Assembly (NCBI RefSeq): GCF_009765865.1 | Contig: NZ_LMUQ01000084.1 | Span: forward strand, 248,138 to 312,137 | From: Acidisoma sp. L85 | Lineage (GTDB): Bacteria > Pseudomonadota > Alphaproteobacteria > Acetobacterales > Acetobacteraceae | Length of the DNA stretch: 64,000 nt | Direction of reading: 5' to 3' | In this document: positions 45,826-53,376 of the stretch, one piece after another | How the letters are laid out: the number at the start of each line of letters is the position of its first letter | How positions within the stretch are numbered: the stretch's first letter is position 1 | Translations under genes and position numbers: made by a program | The notes under the pieces: generated by a model | What the model was told of the DNA's origin: nothing | What the model saw: only the letters and a program-made list of their open reading frames with translations | The model's database searches: none

Positions 45826-45946
45826 TCAAAGTCCGGATGCTTGCTCATCTCCGAAGTGTCGCGCGCTCTCCAAAGCGGAGGCGCGCGCCTTCATATGGGC
45901 ATCACGACCGCTGACGAGCTGCCGTATGCGACTTTTGCATCTACCC

Positions 45947-47386
45947 TTAGGCAGCCTGACGGCTGCTGTTTCGTTCCTTGTTCTTAACTCGCCGTATCGG
46001 AAGAGTCCGGCAATTCTTCTGGAAATACACAATCTCGAGCAACGTGGGCCAAATCTCGAGAGAAGATCTTATGAGCCCGATTTCATCGTCTACAATGCGA
46101 CTCACGTTCTGTTGGAAGAAATCTGGCTCGAAATCATAAAATGCCCGGGATAGGCTCGCCGCAAATAGTCCGAGGGCCTCTCGCCGCTCTGTGGAATTCG
46201 CGTGCTGCTGTGCCGCCATTACGCGGGCATGTAGCCGAACGGCACCATCCAAAATCTCCTCTGTATCTTGCAGCGTGACAGCGCCATCGTAGTCGAAGGC
46301 TATGGCGAGCTCGTCGGTTTTCCTCAGGCTGTTGCGAATTTTTCTTTTCAGAAGACCGCAAATCGCTTCGTTGAATACCTCAGATGCCAATGGATTGCGC
46401 ATATAGTTGCTCTTGATGTGAGTCTGTGCGGAATCCACGTGTGCGGCGGTTATGTGCGGCTGCTGGATCCACAATCGGTATATGTAGTCCTCGAACCTGA
46501 GGCGTGTAGGAAAGAAGGGCGGAAGCCCGCTGAGGTTGTCGTAGCCCGCGACGCCGCAATCCATGCGCCAGTTCTTGTTCGTCAGGCAGGGACGAAAATT
46601 CACCAGAACATAGGTATCATTGAGAGCTTCGGCATCGGTCTCATTCTCGTCCTCAAGGAACATGTCGATATAATCGACGGCATCGACGTCATTGGTGCCG
46701 GTCCTGAATGTCTGTGCCATTTTGACGACGGCGGTGCGAGAGAGCTTCGCGGGCTGAAGAATGAGTGAGTTTTCTCTTGAGAAGCCGAGAGACGTATTGG
46801 ACTCGAGGTCCATACTGCTATCGACGAGGAGCTCGCCGCGTTCATAGTTGGCGGGTGCTTCTGAAACCGTCTTACCCAGGATGTCCCGAAACGAGCGGAG
46901 GATGTCGAAGGACTTCTTCGTATGGCCGTTCGAACCTCGCCTTAGTAACTTTCCCCGGCTCATCTCATTTTCGCCGAGCGACTCCGGGCTGTCTTCGATC
47001 AGCGCGTAGGGCCTCATGTCATCATCCGCGCTGACAAGGAGGTCGCCGAGGCTATACATCAGGCTGAAGTTACGATTGCCGCCATAGCTCGGGCGGAACA
47101 GATTGCGGACGAGCACGTCAAGCTTTTTGTCCCTGAGGCGACGGCAGATATAGCTGACGAACTGCTCTTTTTCCGCCGGGCCGACATAAAAGAGTGGGTT
47201 AAAGGTTTTCGTATGCTCCAACGAAGCGAAATATTTCTCGTGATTGGCGACGGACGAGTCATCGAAGATGACGATCGGCGCGGTTTGCCCGTTCCGCCAG
47301 AAGTTATCGTCATAGGCCTCGACGGTCTCACCGACATCGCGCAGGCGATTCGTCGGGATGACAAATTGAAGGTTCGGTTCACTCAT
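45947..47386 (-). CDS. Glycosyltransferase-like hypothetical protein (GT-A-type features)
   Basis: A 479-residue soluble protein from ATG 47386. The N terminus LQFVIPTNRLRDVGETVEAY and IVIFDDSS, then GNRNFSLMYSLGDLLVSADDDMRPY near residue 130, resemble a GT-A nucleotide-sugar fold with a DDD metal motif. The C-terminal ~150 residues are helical. I cannot place it in a named family. It is isolated, lies in DNA less GC-rich than its neighbours, and a short overlapping frame precedes it. Longer start at 47506 is unlikely, since another frame is more codon-like there. Confidence 0.6.
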   Translation of the reverse strand: MSEPNLQFVIPTNRLRDVGETVEAYDDNFWRNGQTAPIVIFDDSSVANHEKYFASLEHTKTFNPLFYVGPAEKEQFVSYICRRLRDKKLDVLVRNLFRPSYGGNRNFSLMYSLGDLLVSADDDMRPYALIEDSPESLGENEMSRGKLLRRGSNGHTKKSFDILRSFRDILGKTVSEAPANYERGELLVDSSMDLESNTSLGFSRENSLILQPAKLSRTAVVKMAQTFRTGTNDVDAVDYIDMFLEDENETDAEALNDTYVLVNFRPCLTNKNWRMDCGVAGYDNLSGLPPFFPTRLRFEDYIYRLWIQQPHITAAHVDSAQTHIKSNYMRNPLASEVFNEAICGLLKRKIRNSLRKTDELAIAFDYDGAVTLQDTEEILDGAVRLHARVMAAQQHANSTERREALGLFAASLSRAFYDFEPDFFQQNVSRIVDDEIGLIRSSLEIWPTLLEIVYFQKNCRTLPIRRVKNKERNSSRQAA

Positions 47387-47567
47387 GATCAGACATACTC
47401 TCAAGCAAGCTTTCGATGTTGAACGGAATGAAATCGCGGCGGCCCTGGGCCGTAGGCCCGGGCAAGCGATTCTTGGCTGGGGAAACCCCGACTCTGATCT
47501 CGACACCGCGCCCGAGTAAGGGTTGCGCCTACCGGCTATGCATCTCGCCGATCACTTCGTGGTTCAT
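47379..47567 (-). pseudogene. Short frame overlapping the glycosyltransferase-like start, interrupted by in-frame TAG
   Basis: From ATG 47567 the frame reads MNHEVIGEMHSR, then TAG at 47531-47529, then about 49 further codons in the same frame, ending SLLESMSDHE with TGA at 47381-47379. That end overlaps the next start as ATGAGTGA, a coupling arrangement. After the TAG most third positions are G or C, unlike the competing frame, so the segment looks coding. No ATG or GTG follows the TAG early; only TTG or ATC. It may be a decayed gene, a sequencing error, or a small peptide gene with an unusual start. Confidence 0.4.
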
Positions 47568-47622
47568 GCCTTCGCATCGAAGAGATAGGGAGACGACCAA
47601 CGGGAAGGCTTACGGCCCATAG

Positions 47623-47640
47623 TATGGAACCGGTTCCATA
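47623..47640. promoter_or_regulatory. 18-bp perfect palindrome, LacI-type operator
   Basis: TATGGAACCGGTTCCATA is a perfect palindrome with central CG, the form of LacI/GalR-family operators. A partial copy (GGAACCGGTT) recurs at 47879-47888 just ahead of the kdp microprotein gene. No LacI-type gene is in this window. It lies between the divergent glycosyltransferase-like gene and the kdp operon. Confidence 0.55.
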
Positions 47641-47725
47641 GGATTTCGATGGTGGTCGCGGCACGGCAGTATAGCGTCTTCATATAGAAATAAATGGATC
47701 AGCCAGAGTATTACGAAATTGCGCG

Positions 47726-47776
47726 TTTATATCAGATTTATATAAGTAGCGATCGTGCCACGCCTCGCATTTATAT
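47726..47776 (+). promoter_or_regulatory. Three phased TTTATAT direct repeats upstream of kdp
   Basis: TTTATAT occurs at 47726, 47737 and 47770, spacing 11 and 33 bases, i.e. on the same face of the helix. The E. coli KdpE site is likewise built from TTTATA/TTTACA repeats. This AT-rich block, in otherwise GC-rich DNA 125-180 bases before the first kdp reading frame, is the best candidate for the KdpE operator. Confidence 0.5.
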
Positions 47777-47826
47777 GCCGGTTTAGGCTCTAATTCCTTA
47801 TAACCGGAGAATGGTTCTCGGTCGTA

Positions 47827-47880
47827 GGCCTATGCGCGTGGCTATAGCGCATAGGCCCGCCTCGCCCGGACAAGGTCCGG
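47827..47880 (+). promoter_or_regulatory. Two tandem hairpins in the kdp leader
   Basis: GGCCTATGCGC (47827-47837) pairs with GCGCATAGGCC (47847-47857), an 11-bp perfect stem with a nine-base loop. CCGGAC (47866-47871) pairs with GTCCGG (47875-47880) over a three-base loop. They lie just before the ribosome site of the first kdp frame; an attenuator or mRNA-stability element is possible. Confidence 0.5.
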
Positions 47881-47901
47881 AACCGGTTTGTGGAGCTTTA
47901 A

Positions 47902-47985
47902 ATGCTGGACGTTATCTATCTGGTTGGCGGGTGCGCCTTCTTTGTCATTGCCGTCTGGTACACGACGGCCTGCGATCATCTGTGA
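47902..47985 (+). CDS. 27-residue microprotein upstream of kdpF
   Basis: ATG 47902 follows GGAG by six bases and the frame encodes a single membrane helix: LDVIYLVGGCAFFVIAVWY, then TACDHL. Peptides of this length and pattern (hydrophobic helix ending in YxxxCDxL) recur ahead of kdpF in other bacteria, where they are usually unannotated. It probably associates with the Kdp complex or the membrane; function unknown. Ten bases separate it from kdpF. Confidence 0.65.
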   Translation: MLDVIYLVGGCAFFVIAVWYTTACDHL

Positions 47986-47995
47986 GAATCGTGAC

Positions 47996-48085
47996 ATGAT
48001 TTTTGATTACACCCTTGGGGGGGCCGTGACGATCGGCCTGCTCGTCTATCTCGTTTATGCCCTGATCCGGCCCGAGCGATTCTGA
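47996..48085 (+). CDS. kdpF: KdpF, small subunit of the potassium-transporting ATPase
   Basis: A 29-residue single-span peptide. The helix [18 protein letters not shown] matches the KdpF ending (LVYALIxxExF) and the length equals E. coli KdpF. It stabilises the KdpABC complex in the inner membrane. It is followed ten bases later by kdpA, with GAGGAG overlapping its stop as ribosome site. Confidence 0.85.
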   Translation: MIFDYTLGGAVTIGLLVYLVYALIRPERF

Positions 48086-48095
48086 GGAGCCCATC

Positions 48096-49823
48096 ATGAC
48101 CATCAACGGATGGATGCAGATCGCGCTTTTCTGCGTGCTGCTTATTCTGATCGTGAAGCCGCTCGGCGGCTATATGACTCGTGTCTTCAACGGCGAGCGC
48201 ACTTTCCTGACGCCCGTTCTGCGGCCGATTGAGATTGGCCTCTATCGCCTCTGCGGTGTTCGCGAGGATCAGGAACAGCATTGGGTGACCTATGCGGTAG
48301 CGATGCTGTTTTTCAGCGTTGCCGGCTTCCTATCGCTTTATGCGCTGCAGCGGCTTCAGGCCTCGCTGCCCTTCAACCCCGCGAAATTAGGCCCGGTCGA
48401 TACGGACCTCGCCTTCAACACCTCAATCAGCTTTATCACCAATACCAACTGGCAGTCCTACACGCCAGAAACCACGATGAGCTATCTCGTGGAGATGGCC
48501 GGGCTGACCGTGCACAACTTCCTCTCGGCCGCGACCGGCATCGCACTTGCGATCGCGCTGATTCGCGGGTTTGCGAGGCGCTCGGCCTCTACGATCGGGA
48601 ACTTCTGGGTCGATATGACCCGCTGTACCCTCTATGTGCTGCTGCCGGTTGCCATTGTCGCCGCGCTGTTCTTCGTTTGGCAGGGCGTGCCGCAGAACCT
48701 GCATGCCTATACCAATGCGACCACGCTCGAGGGCGCGCAGCAGGTTATCGCGCAGGGACCCGTTGCCTCGCAAGAGGCGATCAAGATGTTCGGCACCAAT
48801 GGCGGCGGCTTCTTCAATGCGAATTCCTCACATCCCTTTGAGAATCCCACTGCGCTGACCAACCTGGTTCAGATGCTGCTGATCTTCGCGATCGGTGCGT
48901 CACTCACCAATGTCTTCGGCCGCATGATCCGCGACCAGCGTCAGGGCTGGGCCATCTTCGCCATCATGGGCGTGCTTTTCCTTGTCGGCGTCTTCGTGAC
49001 CTATCCGGTCGAGGCAGGCGGCAACCCGGCCTTCGCGGCGCTGCATATCGATAGTGCGGCAAGCGCCCTGCAGACGGGTGGGAACATGGAGGGCAAGGAG
49101 GTCAGGTTCGGCATCGCCAACTCCGCCTTGTTCACCACAATCACGACGGATGCGTCCTGCGGCGCGATCAACAACACGCATGACAGTCTTCTGCCCCTCG
49201 CGGGTATGGTGCCCATGGTCAATATCATGCTGGGCGAGATCATCTTCGGCGGTGTCGGTTCGGGTCTTTACGGCATGCTCGCCTTCGCGATCGTCGCGGT
49301 CTTCGTGGCGGGGCTGATGGTAGGGCGCACGCCCGAATATCTCGGCAAGAAAATCGAGGCCAAGGAAGTCAAGATGTCCATGCTGGCCATCCTGATCCTG
49401 CCGCTCTCGATGCTAGGCTTCACGGCGCTGGCTGTGGTGCTTCCCGTGGGGACTGGCGCAATGGAGAATGCGGGGCCGCATGGCTTCAGCGAGGCGCTGT
49501 ACGCCTATACCTCAGCCACCGGCAATAACGGCAGCGCGTTTGCCGGCCTCAGCGCCAACGTCCCGTTCTGGAACGTTACCCTGGGGATCGCCATGCTAAT
49601 GGGGCGTTTCCTGTTCATCGTGCCGATGATGGCCGTAGCCGGCGCGCTCGCCGCCAAGAAAATCGCTCCGGCATCCGCGGGTACTTTCCCCACCCATGGC
49701 GGACTCTTCGTCGGGCTGGTCATCGGAACCATCCTCATCGTGGGCGGACTGACCTTCTTCCCGGCGCTCGCACTCGGCCCGATTGTCGAGCACTTCGCGA
49801 TGCATGCCGGCGTCACTTACTGA
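48096..49823 (+). CDS. kdpA: Potassium-transporting ATPase subunit KdpA
   Basis: A 575-residue, ten-helix channel-like subunit that binds and conducts K+. Selectivity-filter-like loops are visible: [37 protein letters not shown] and [14 protein letters not shown]. Length and order match the family. GAGGAG precedes the ATG. It forms the inner-membrane complex with KdpB, KdpC and KdpF. Confidence 0.97.
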   Translation: MTINGWMQIALFCVLLILIVKPLGGYMTRVFNGERTFLTPVLRPIEIGLYRLCGVREDQEQHWVTYAVAMLFFSVAGFLSLYALQRLQASLPFNPAKLGPVDTDLAFNTSISFITNTNWQSYTPETTMSYLVEMAGLTVHNFLSAATGIALAIALIRGFARRSASTIGNFWVDMTRCTLYVLLPVAIVAALFFVWQGVPQNLHAYTNATTLEGAQQVIAQGPVASQEAIKMFGTNGGGFFNANSSHPFENPTALTNLVQMLLIFAIGASLTNVFGRMIRDQRQGWAIFAIMGVLFLVGVFVTYPVEAGGNPAFAALHIDSAASALQTGGNMEGKEVRFGIANSALFTTITTDASCGAINNTHDSLLPLAGMVPMVNIMLGEIIFGGVGSGLYGMLAFAIVAVFVAGLMVGRTPEYLGKKIEAKEVKMSMLAILILPLSMLGFTALAVVLPVGTGAMENAGPHGFSEALYAYTSATGNNGSAFAGLSANVPFWNVTLGIAMLMGRFLFIVPMMAVAGALAAKKIAPASAGTFPTHGGLFVGLVIGTILIVGGLTFFPALALGPIVEHFAMHAGVTY

Positions 49824-49843
49824 TCCAGACCTAGGAATTTCCA

Positions 49844-51964
49844 ATGGACACCAACCAAAGGCAGCGCGGCGCCGCGGCGTCCCTGCTCGATCCGGCGATC
49901 CTGGTGCCGGCTGTCGGCGACACGTTCCGCAAGCTTCACCCGCGCCTGATGATTCGCAATCCCGTCATGTTCGTGGTCGAGGTTGTGGCGACTCTGACGA
50001 CAGTTCTGCTCCTGCGTGATCTTTTCACGGGCGGTGCACGGCTCGGCTTCACCTTCCAGATCGTTCTTTGGCTCTGGATCACCGTGCTCTTCGCGAACTT
50101 CGCCGAGGCGGTCGCCGAGGGACGCGGCAAGGCGCAGGCGGCGACCCTGCGCAAGGCGCGCACCGAAACCACCGCGAAGCGCCTGCGTGCCAATACCGGA
50201 GCCTGGGACGAGGTCGCGGCGTCGGCACTCGCGATCGGCGACCTGGTGCAGGTCGAGGCCGGCGATCTCATCCCCAGCGATGGCGAGGTCGTCGAAGGCA
50301 TAGCATCGGTCGACGAATCCGCGATCACCGGCGAATCGGCACCCGTCATTCGTGAGAGCGGCGGAGACCGTTCCGCGGTGACGGGCGGCACCCGGGTGCT
50401 CTCGGACCAGATCAAGGTCCGCATCACCGCAGCCCAGGGCTCGACCTTCCTAGATCGCATGATCGCCCTGGTCGAAGGTGCGCAACGCCAGAAGACCCCG
50501 AACGAGATCGCGCTGAATATCCTGCTGGCCGGCCTGACCATCATCTTTGTCTTCGCCACAGCGACGATCCCAAGCTTCGCGAAATACGCCGGCGGTTCGA
50601 TCTCGGTGGTCGTTCTGGTGGCGCTGTTCGTCACCCTCATTCCGACGACGATCGGCGCGTTGCTATCGGCGATCGGAATCGCGGGCATGGACCGCCTCAT
50701 CCGCTTCAACGTGCTGGCCAAATCCGGCCGCGCGGTGGAGGCGGCCGGAGACGTGGATACGCTGCTGCTCGACAAAACCGGCACCATCACTCTGGGCAAT
50801 CGCCAGGCCTCCGAATTCGTTCCGGTCAATGGCGTGACGGAGCTGGAACTCGCGGATGCGGCGCAACTCGCCTCGCTATCCGATGAGACCCCCGAGGGCC
50901 GTTCGATCGTCGTGCTGGCGAAGGAGCGCTACGGCATTCGCGGCCGGGACATGGCGCCGCTCGAAGCGTCCTTCATTCCGTTCACCGCGCAGACGCGCAT
51001 CAGCGGCATCGACATCGGCACGTCTTCGATCCGCAAGGGCGCCGTGGATGCCATTCTGGCCTATGTCGCCAAGCCGCAGATGGCGGCACCTGCCGGCCGT
51101 TCCGCGGGCGGTGTCGCGGAAGCGGTGCGGAGCAGCGCCACGGATGCCGCTGTGCGCGATCTCACGGAGAAGGCCGAACGCATCGCCAAGGCCGGTGGCA
51201 CGCCGCTGGGCGTGGCGCGGGACGGCAAGCTGCTCGGCGTCATTCACCTCAAGGACATCGTCAAAGGCGGTATCCGCGAGCGTTTTGCTGAGCTACGGCA
51301 GATGGGCATCCGCACGGTGATGATCACCGGCGACAATCCGCTGACCGCCGCTGCCATCGCGGCGGAAGCGGGGGTGGATGATTTCCTTGCCCAGGCGACG
51401 CCGGAGATGAAGCTCAAGCTCATTCGCGACGAGCAGGCGCAGGGCAAGCTTGTCGCAATGTGCGGCGACGGCACGAATGATGCGCCGGCCTTGGCCCAGG
51501 CGGATGTCGGTGTCGCCATGAACACCGGCACAATGGCGGCGCGCGAAGCGGGCAATATGGTCGATCTGGACAGCGACCCCACGAAGCTGATCGAGATTGT
51601 CGGCATCGGCAAGCAGCTGCTGATGACGCGCGGTGCGCTGACGACCTTCTCGATCGCCAACGATGTCGCAAAGTATTTCGCCATCATCCCCGCGATGTTC
51701 CTCGCTTTCTACCCCAATCTGCGGGCGTTGAACGTGATGCATCTGGCAACACCGCAAAGCGCCATCCTCTCGGCGATCATCTTCAATGCGCTGATCATCG
51801 TGGTTCTCATCCCGCTCGCATTGCGTGGCGTCACCTATCGCCCCGTCGGTGCCGCTTCGGTGCTTCGCCGCAACCTGCTGATCTATGGCTTAGGCGGCAT
51901 CATCGTTCCGTTTATCGGCATCAAGCTGATCGACCTTCTCATCACCACCATCGGCCTCGCTTGA
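49844..51964 (+). CDS. kdpB: Potassium-transporting ATPase ATP-binding subunit KdpB
   Basis: A 706-residue P-type ATPase. The phosphorylation motif is [13 protein letters not shown] near residue 310; the actuator motif is AITGESAPV; the hinge is [18 protein letters not shown]. The N-terminal [20 protein letters not shown] is typical of KdpB. It supplies energy for K+ uptake through KdpA. Confidence 0.97.
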   Translation: MDTNQRQRGAAASLLDPAILVPAVGDTFRKLHPRLMIRNPVMFVVEVVATLTTVLLLRDLFTGGARLGFTFQIVLWLWITVLFANFAEAVAEGRGKAQAATLRKARTETTAKRLRANTGAWDEVAASALAIGDLVQVEAGDLIPSDGEVVEGIASVDESAITGESAPVIRESGGDRSAVTGGTRVLSDQIKVRITAAQGSTFLDRMIALVEGAQRQKTPNEIALNILLAGLTIIFVFATATIPSFAKYAGGSISVVVLVALFVTLIPTTIGALLSAIGIAGMDRLIRFNVLAKSGRAVEAAGDVDTLLLDKTGTITLGNRQASEFVPVNGVTELELADAAQLASLSDETPEGRSIVVLAKERYGIRGRDMAPLEASFIPFTAQTRISGIDIGTSSIRKGAVDAILAYVAKPQMAAPAGRSAGGVAEAVRSSATDAAVRDLTEKAERIAKAGGTPLGVARDGKLLGVIHLKDIVKGGIRERFAELRQMGIRTVMITGDNPLTAAAIAAEAGVDDFLAQATPEMKLKLIRDEQAQGKLVAMCGDGTNDAPALAQADVGVAMNTGTMAAREAGNMVDLDSDPTKLIEIVGIGKQLLMTRGALTTFSIANDVAKYFAIIPAMFLAFYPNLRALNVMHLATPQSAILSAIIFNALIIVVLIPLALRGVTYRPVGAASVLRRNLLIYGLGGIIVPFIGIKLIDLLITTIGLA

Positions 51965-51988
51965 GGCCGGTGATTTGGGAACACACCA

Positions 51989-52594
51989 ATGTTGAACCAG
52001 ATTCGACCCGCCATCCTCATGATCGTCGCTCTGACGGCGATCACGGGTCTCGCCTATCCGCTGGCGATAACCGGCATCGCTGAAACCGTCTTCCCGCATC
52101 AAGCCAATGGCAGCCTGATCGAGCGCGACGGCAAGGTGATTGGCTCCTCGCTGATCGGACAGAACTTCGTCGGCGCGGGCTATTTCCACGGCCGTCTCTC
52201 CGCCACCAGCGGCACCGACCCGAAGGATCCCACGAAGACGATCGCCCAGCCGTACAACGCGGCGAATTCCGGCGGCGCGAATTACGGCCCGACCGCCAAG
52301 CCACTCATCGACCGGGTCAAGGGCGACGCTAAGACACTGGGAGCCGAGAACCCCTCCGTGCCTGTGCCGGTGGATCTCGTCACGGCCTCCGCCAGTGGTC
52401 TTGATCCCGAGATTACGCCTGCCGGAGCGCTGTTCCAGGTTCCGCGGGTGGCCAAGGCCCGCCATCTCTCCGAAGATCAGGTGCGGCAACTGGTCACTCA
52501 GCACATCACCGGCCGCCTCTTCGGCCTGATCGGCGAGCCCCATGTCAACGTCCTTAACCTCAACCTCGCCCTGGATGCACTCGGCAAAGGCTAA
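51989..52594 (+). CDS. kdpC: Potassium-transporting ATPase subunit KdpC
   Basis: A 201-residue protein with one N-terminal membrane helix ([20 protein letters not shown]) and a periplasmic domain. [22 protein letters not shown] and the C-terminal [14 protein letters not shown] are family hallmarks. Its stop overlaps the following response-regulator gene by one base. Confidence 0.95.
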   Translation: MLNQIRPAILMIVALTAITGLAYPLAITGIAETVFPHQANGSLIERDGKVIGSSLIGQNFVGAGYFHGRLSATSGTDPKDPTKTIAQPYNAANSGGANYGPTAKPLIDRVKGDAKTLGAENPSVPVPVDLVTASASGLDPEITPAGALFQVPRVAKARHLSEDQVRQLVTQHITGRLFGLIGEPHVNVLNLNLALDALGKG

Positions 52595-53376
52595 TGGTGG
52601 TTACGTCTCGGAAGGAAACAGTCTCAGGGCAGGTCTCCCATGTTGGTCTCTCGCCTTGGCGTCGCGTCCTCGTCGCCGATACTGACCCCGCCATCGGCCG
52701 GCTGCTTGGCAGAGGGTTGCCGGCCCGGGGGTTTCAGGTGGAGGTGCGCACATCGGCGTCGGCGGTCCTGTCGCTGATCGCGGCCAGCCGGCCCGATGTG
52801 GTCATCATCGGCGGCGATCTGCCGGACATGGGCGGGCTCGAATTGGTCGATACGATCCGCCGTGACCTCGGACTTCCGCTCCTGATGCTGGTTGCCGGTC
52901 GTGACGATGCCGCGACCGTGGAAGCCTTGGATGCCGGCGCGGATGATTGCATGAGCAAGCCGTTTCTGATGGACGAACTGGCCGCGCGGCTCCGCAAACT
53001 CGTGCGGCATGCCTTGGCGCAACGCGGCCAGGCCACGACGATCCGCGCGGATCGGCTGGAAATCGATTGCGTTCGCTGGCGGGTTCGCCTGGGTGGCCGC
53101 GATACGCGCTTGAGCGAAAAGGAGTTCGCGATCCTTCGCATGCTTGTGGAGGAGCTAGGCAACGTCGTTCTTCTCGGCGACTTACTGCGACGGGTCTGGG
53201 GAACCGACCGGCCCGATCGCATGGGCCGGGTCCGAGGGCTAGTGCGCCGGTTGCGTGCGAAGCTGGGGATGACTTCCGAAAGCGCCGCGCGCATAGAGGC
53301 GGAACGGCAGATCGGCTATCGTCTGATCGTGGCGCCGGCAAAGCCGAGCGCTACCACCACTGAGGCTGGCCTATGA
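52594..53376 (+). CDS. Atypical OmpR-type response regulator with degenerate receiver, within the kdp operon
   Basis: A 260-residue regulator with receiver (residues ~23-135) and winged-helix domain (LEIDCVRWRVRLGGRDTRLSEKEF onward). Compared with canonical receivers, the phosphoacceptor Asp is Gly73 (IIGGDLPDMGG; canonical is xxDxxLPDxxG). The second residue of the acidic pocket is Thr30 (ADTDP), and the conserved Thr/Ser switch is Ala101. Lys122 (SKPF) remains. It should not be phosphorylated in the usual way and may act constitutively, or by dimerising with KdpE. Its stop overlaps kdpD (ATGA). Confidence 0.88.
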   Translation: MVVTSRKETVSGQVSHVGLSPWRRVLVADTDPAIGRLLGRGLPARGFQVEVRTSASAVLSLIAASRPDVVIIGGDLPDMGGLELVDTIRRDLGLPLLMLVAGRDDAATVEALDAGADDCMSKPFLMDELAARLRKLVRHALAQRGQATTIRADRLEIDCVRWRVRLGGRDTRLSEKEFAILRMLVEELGNVVLLGDLLRRVWGTDRPDRMGRVRGLVRRLRAKLGMTSESAARIEAERQIGYRLIVAPAKPSATTTEAGL

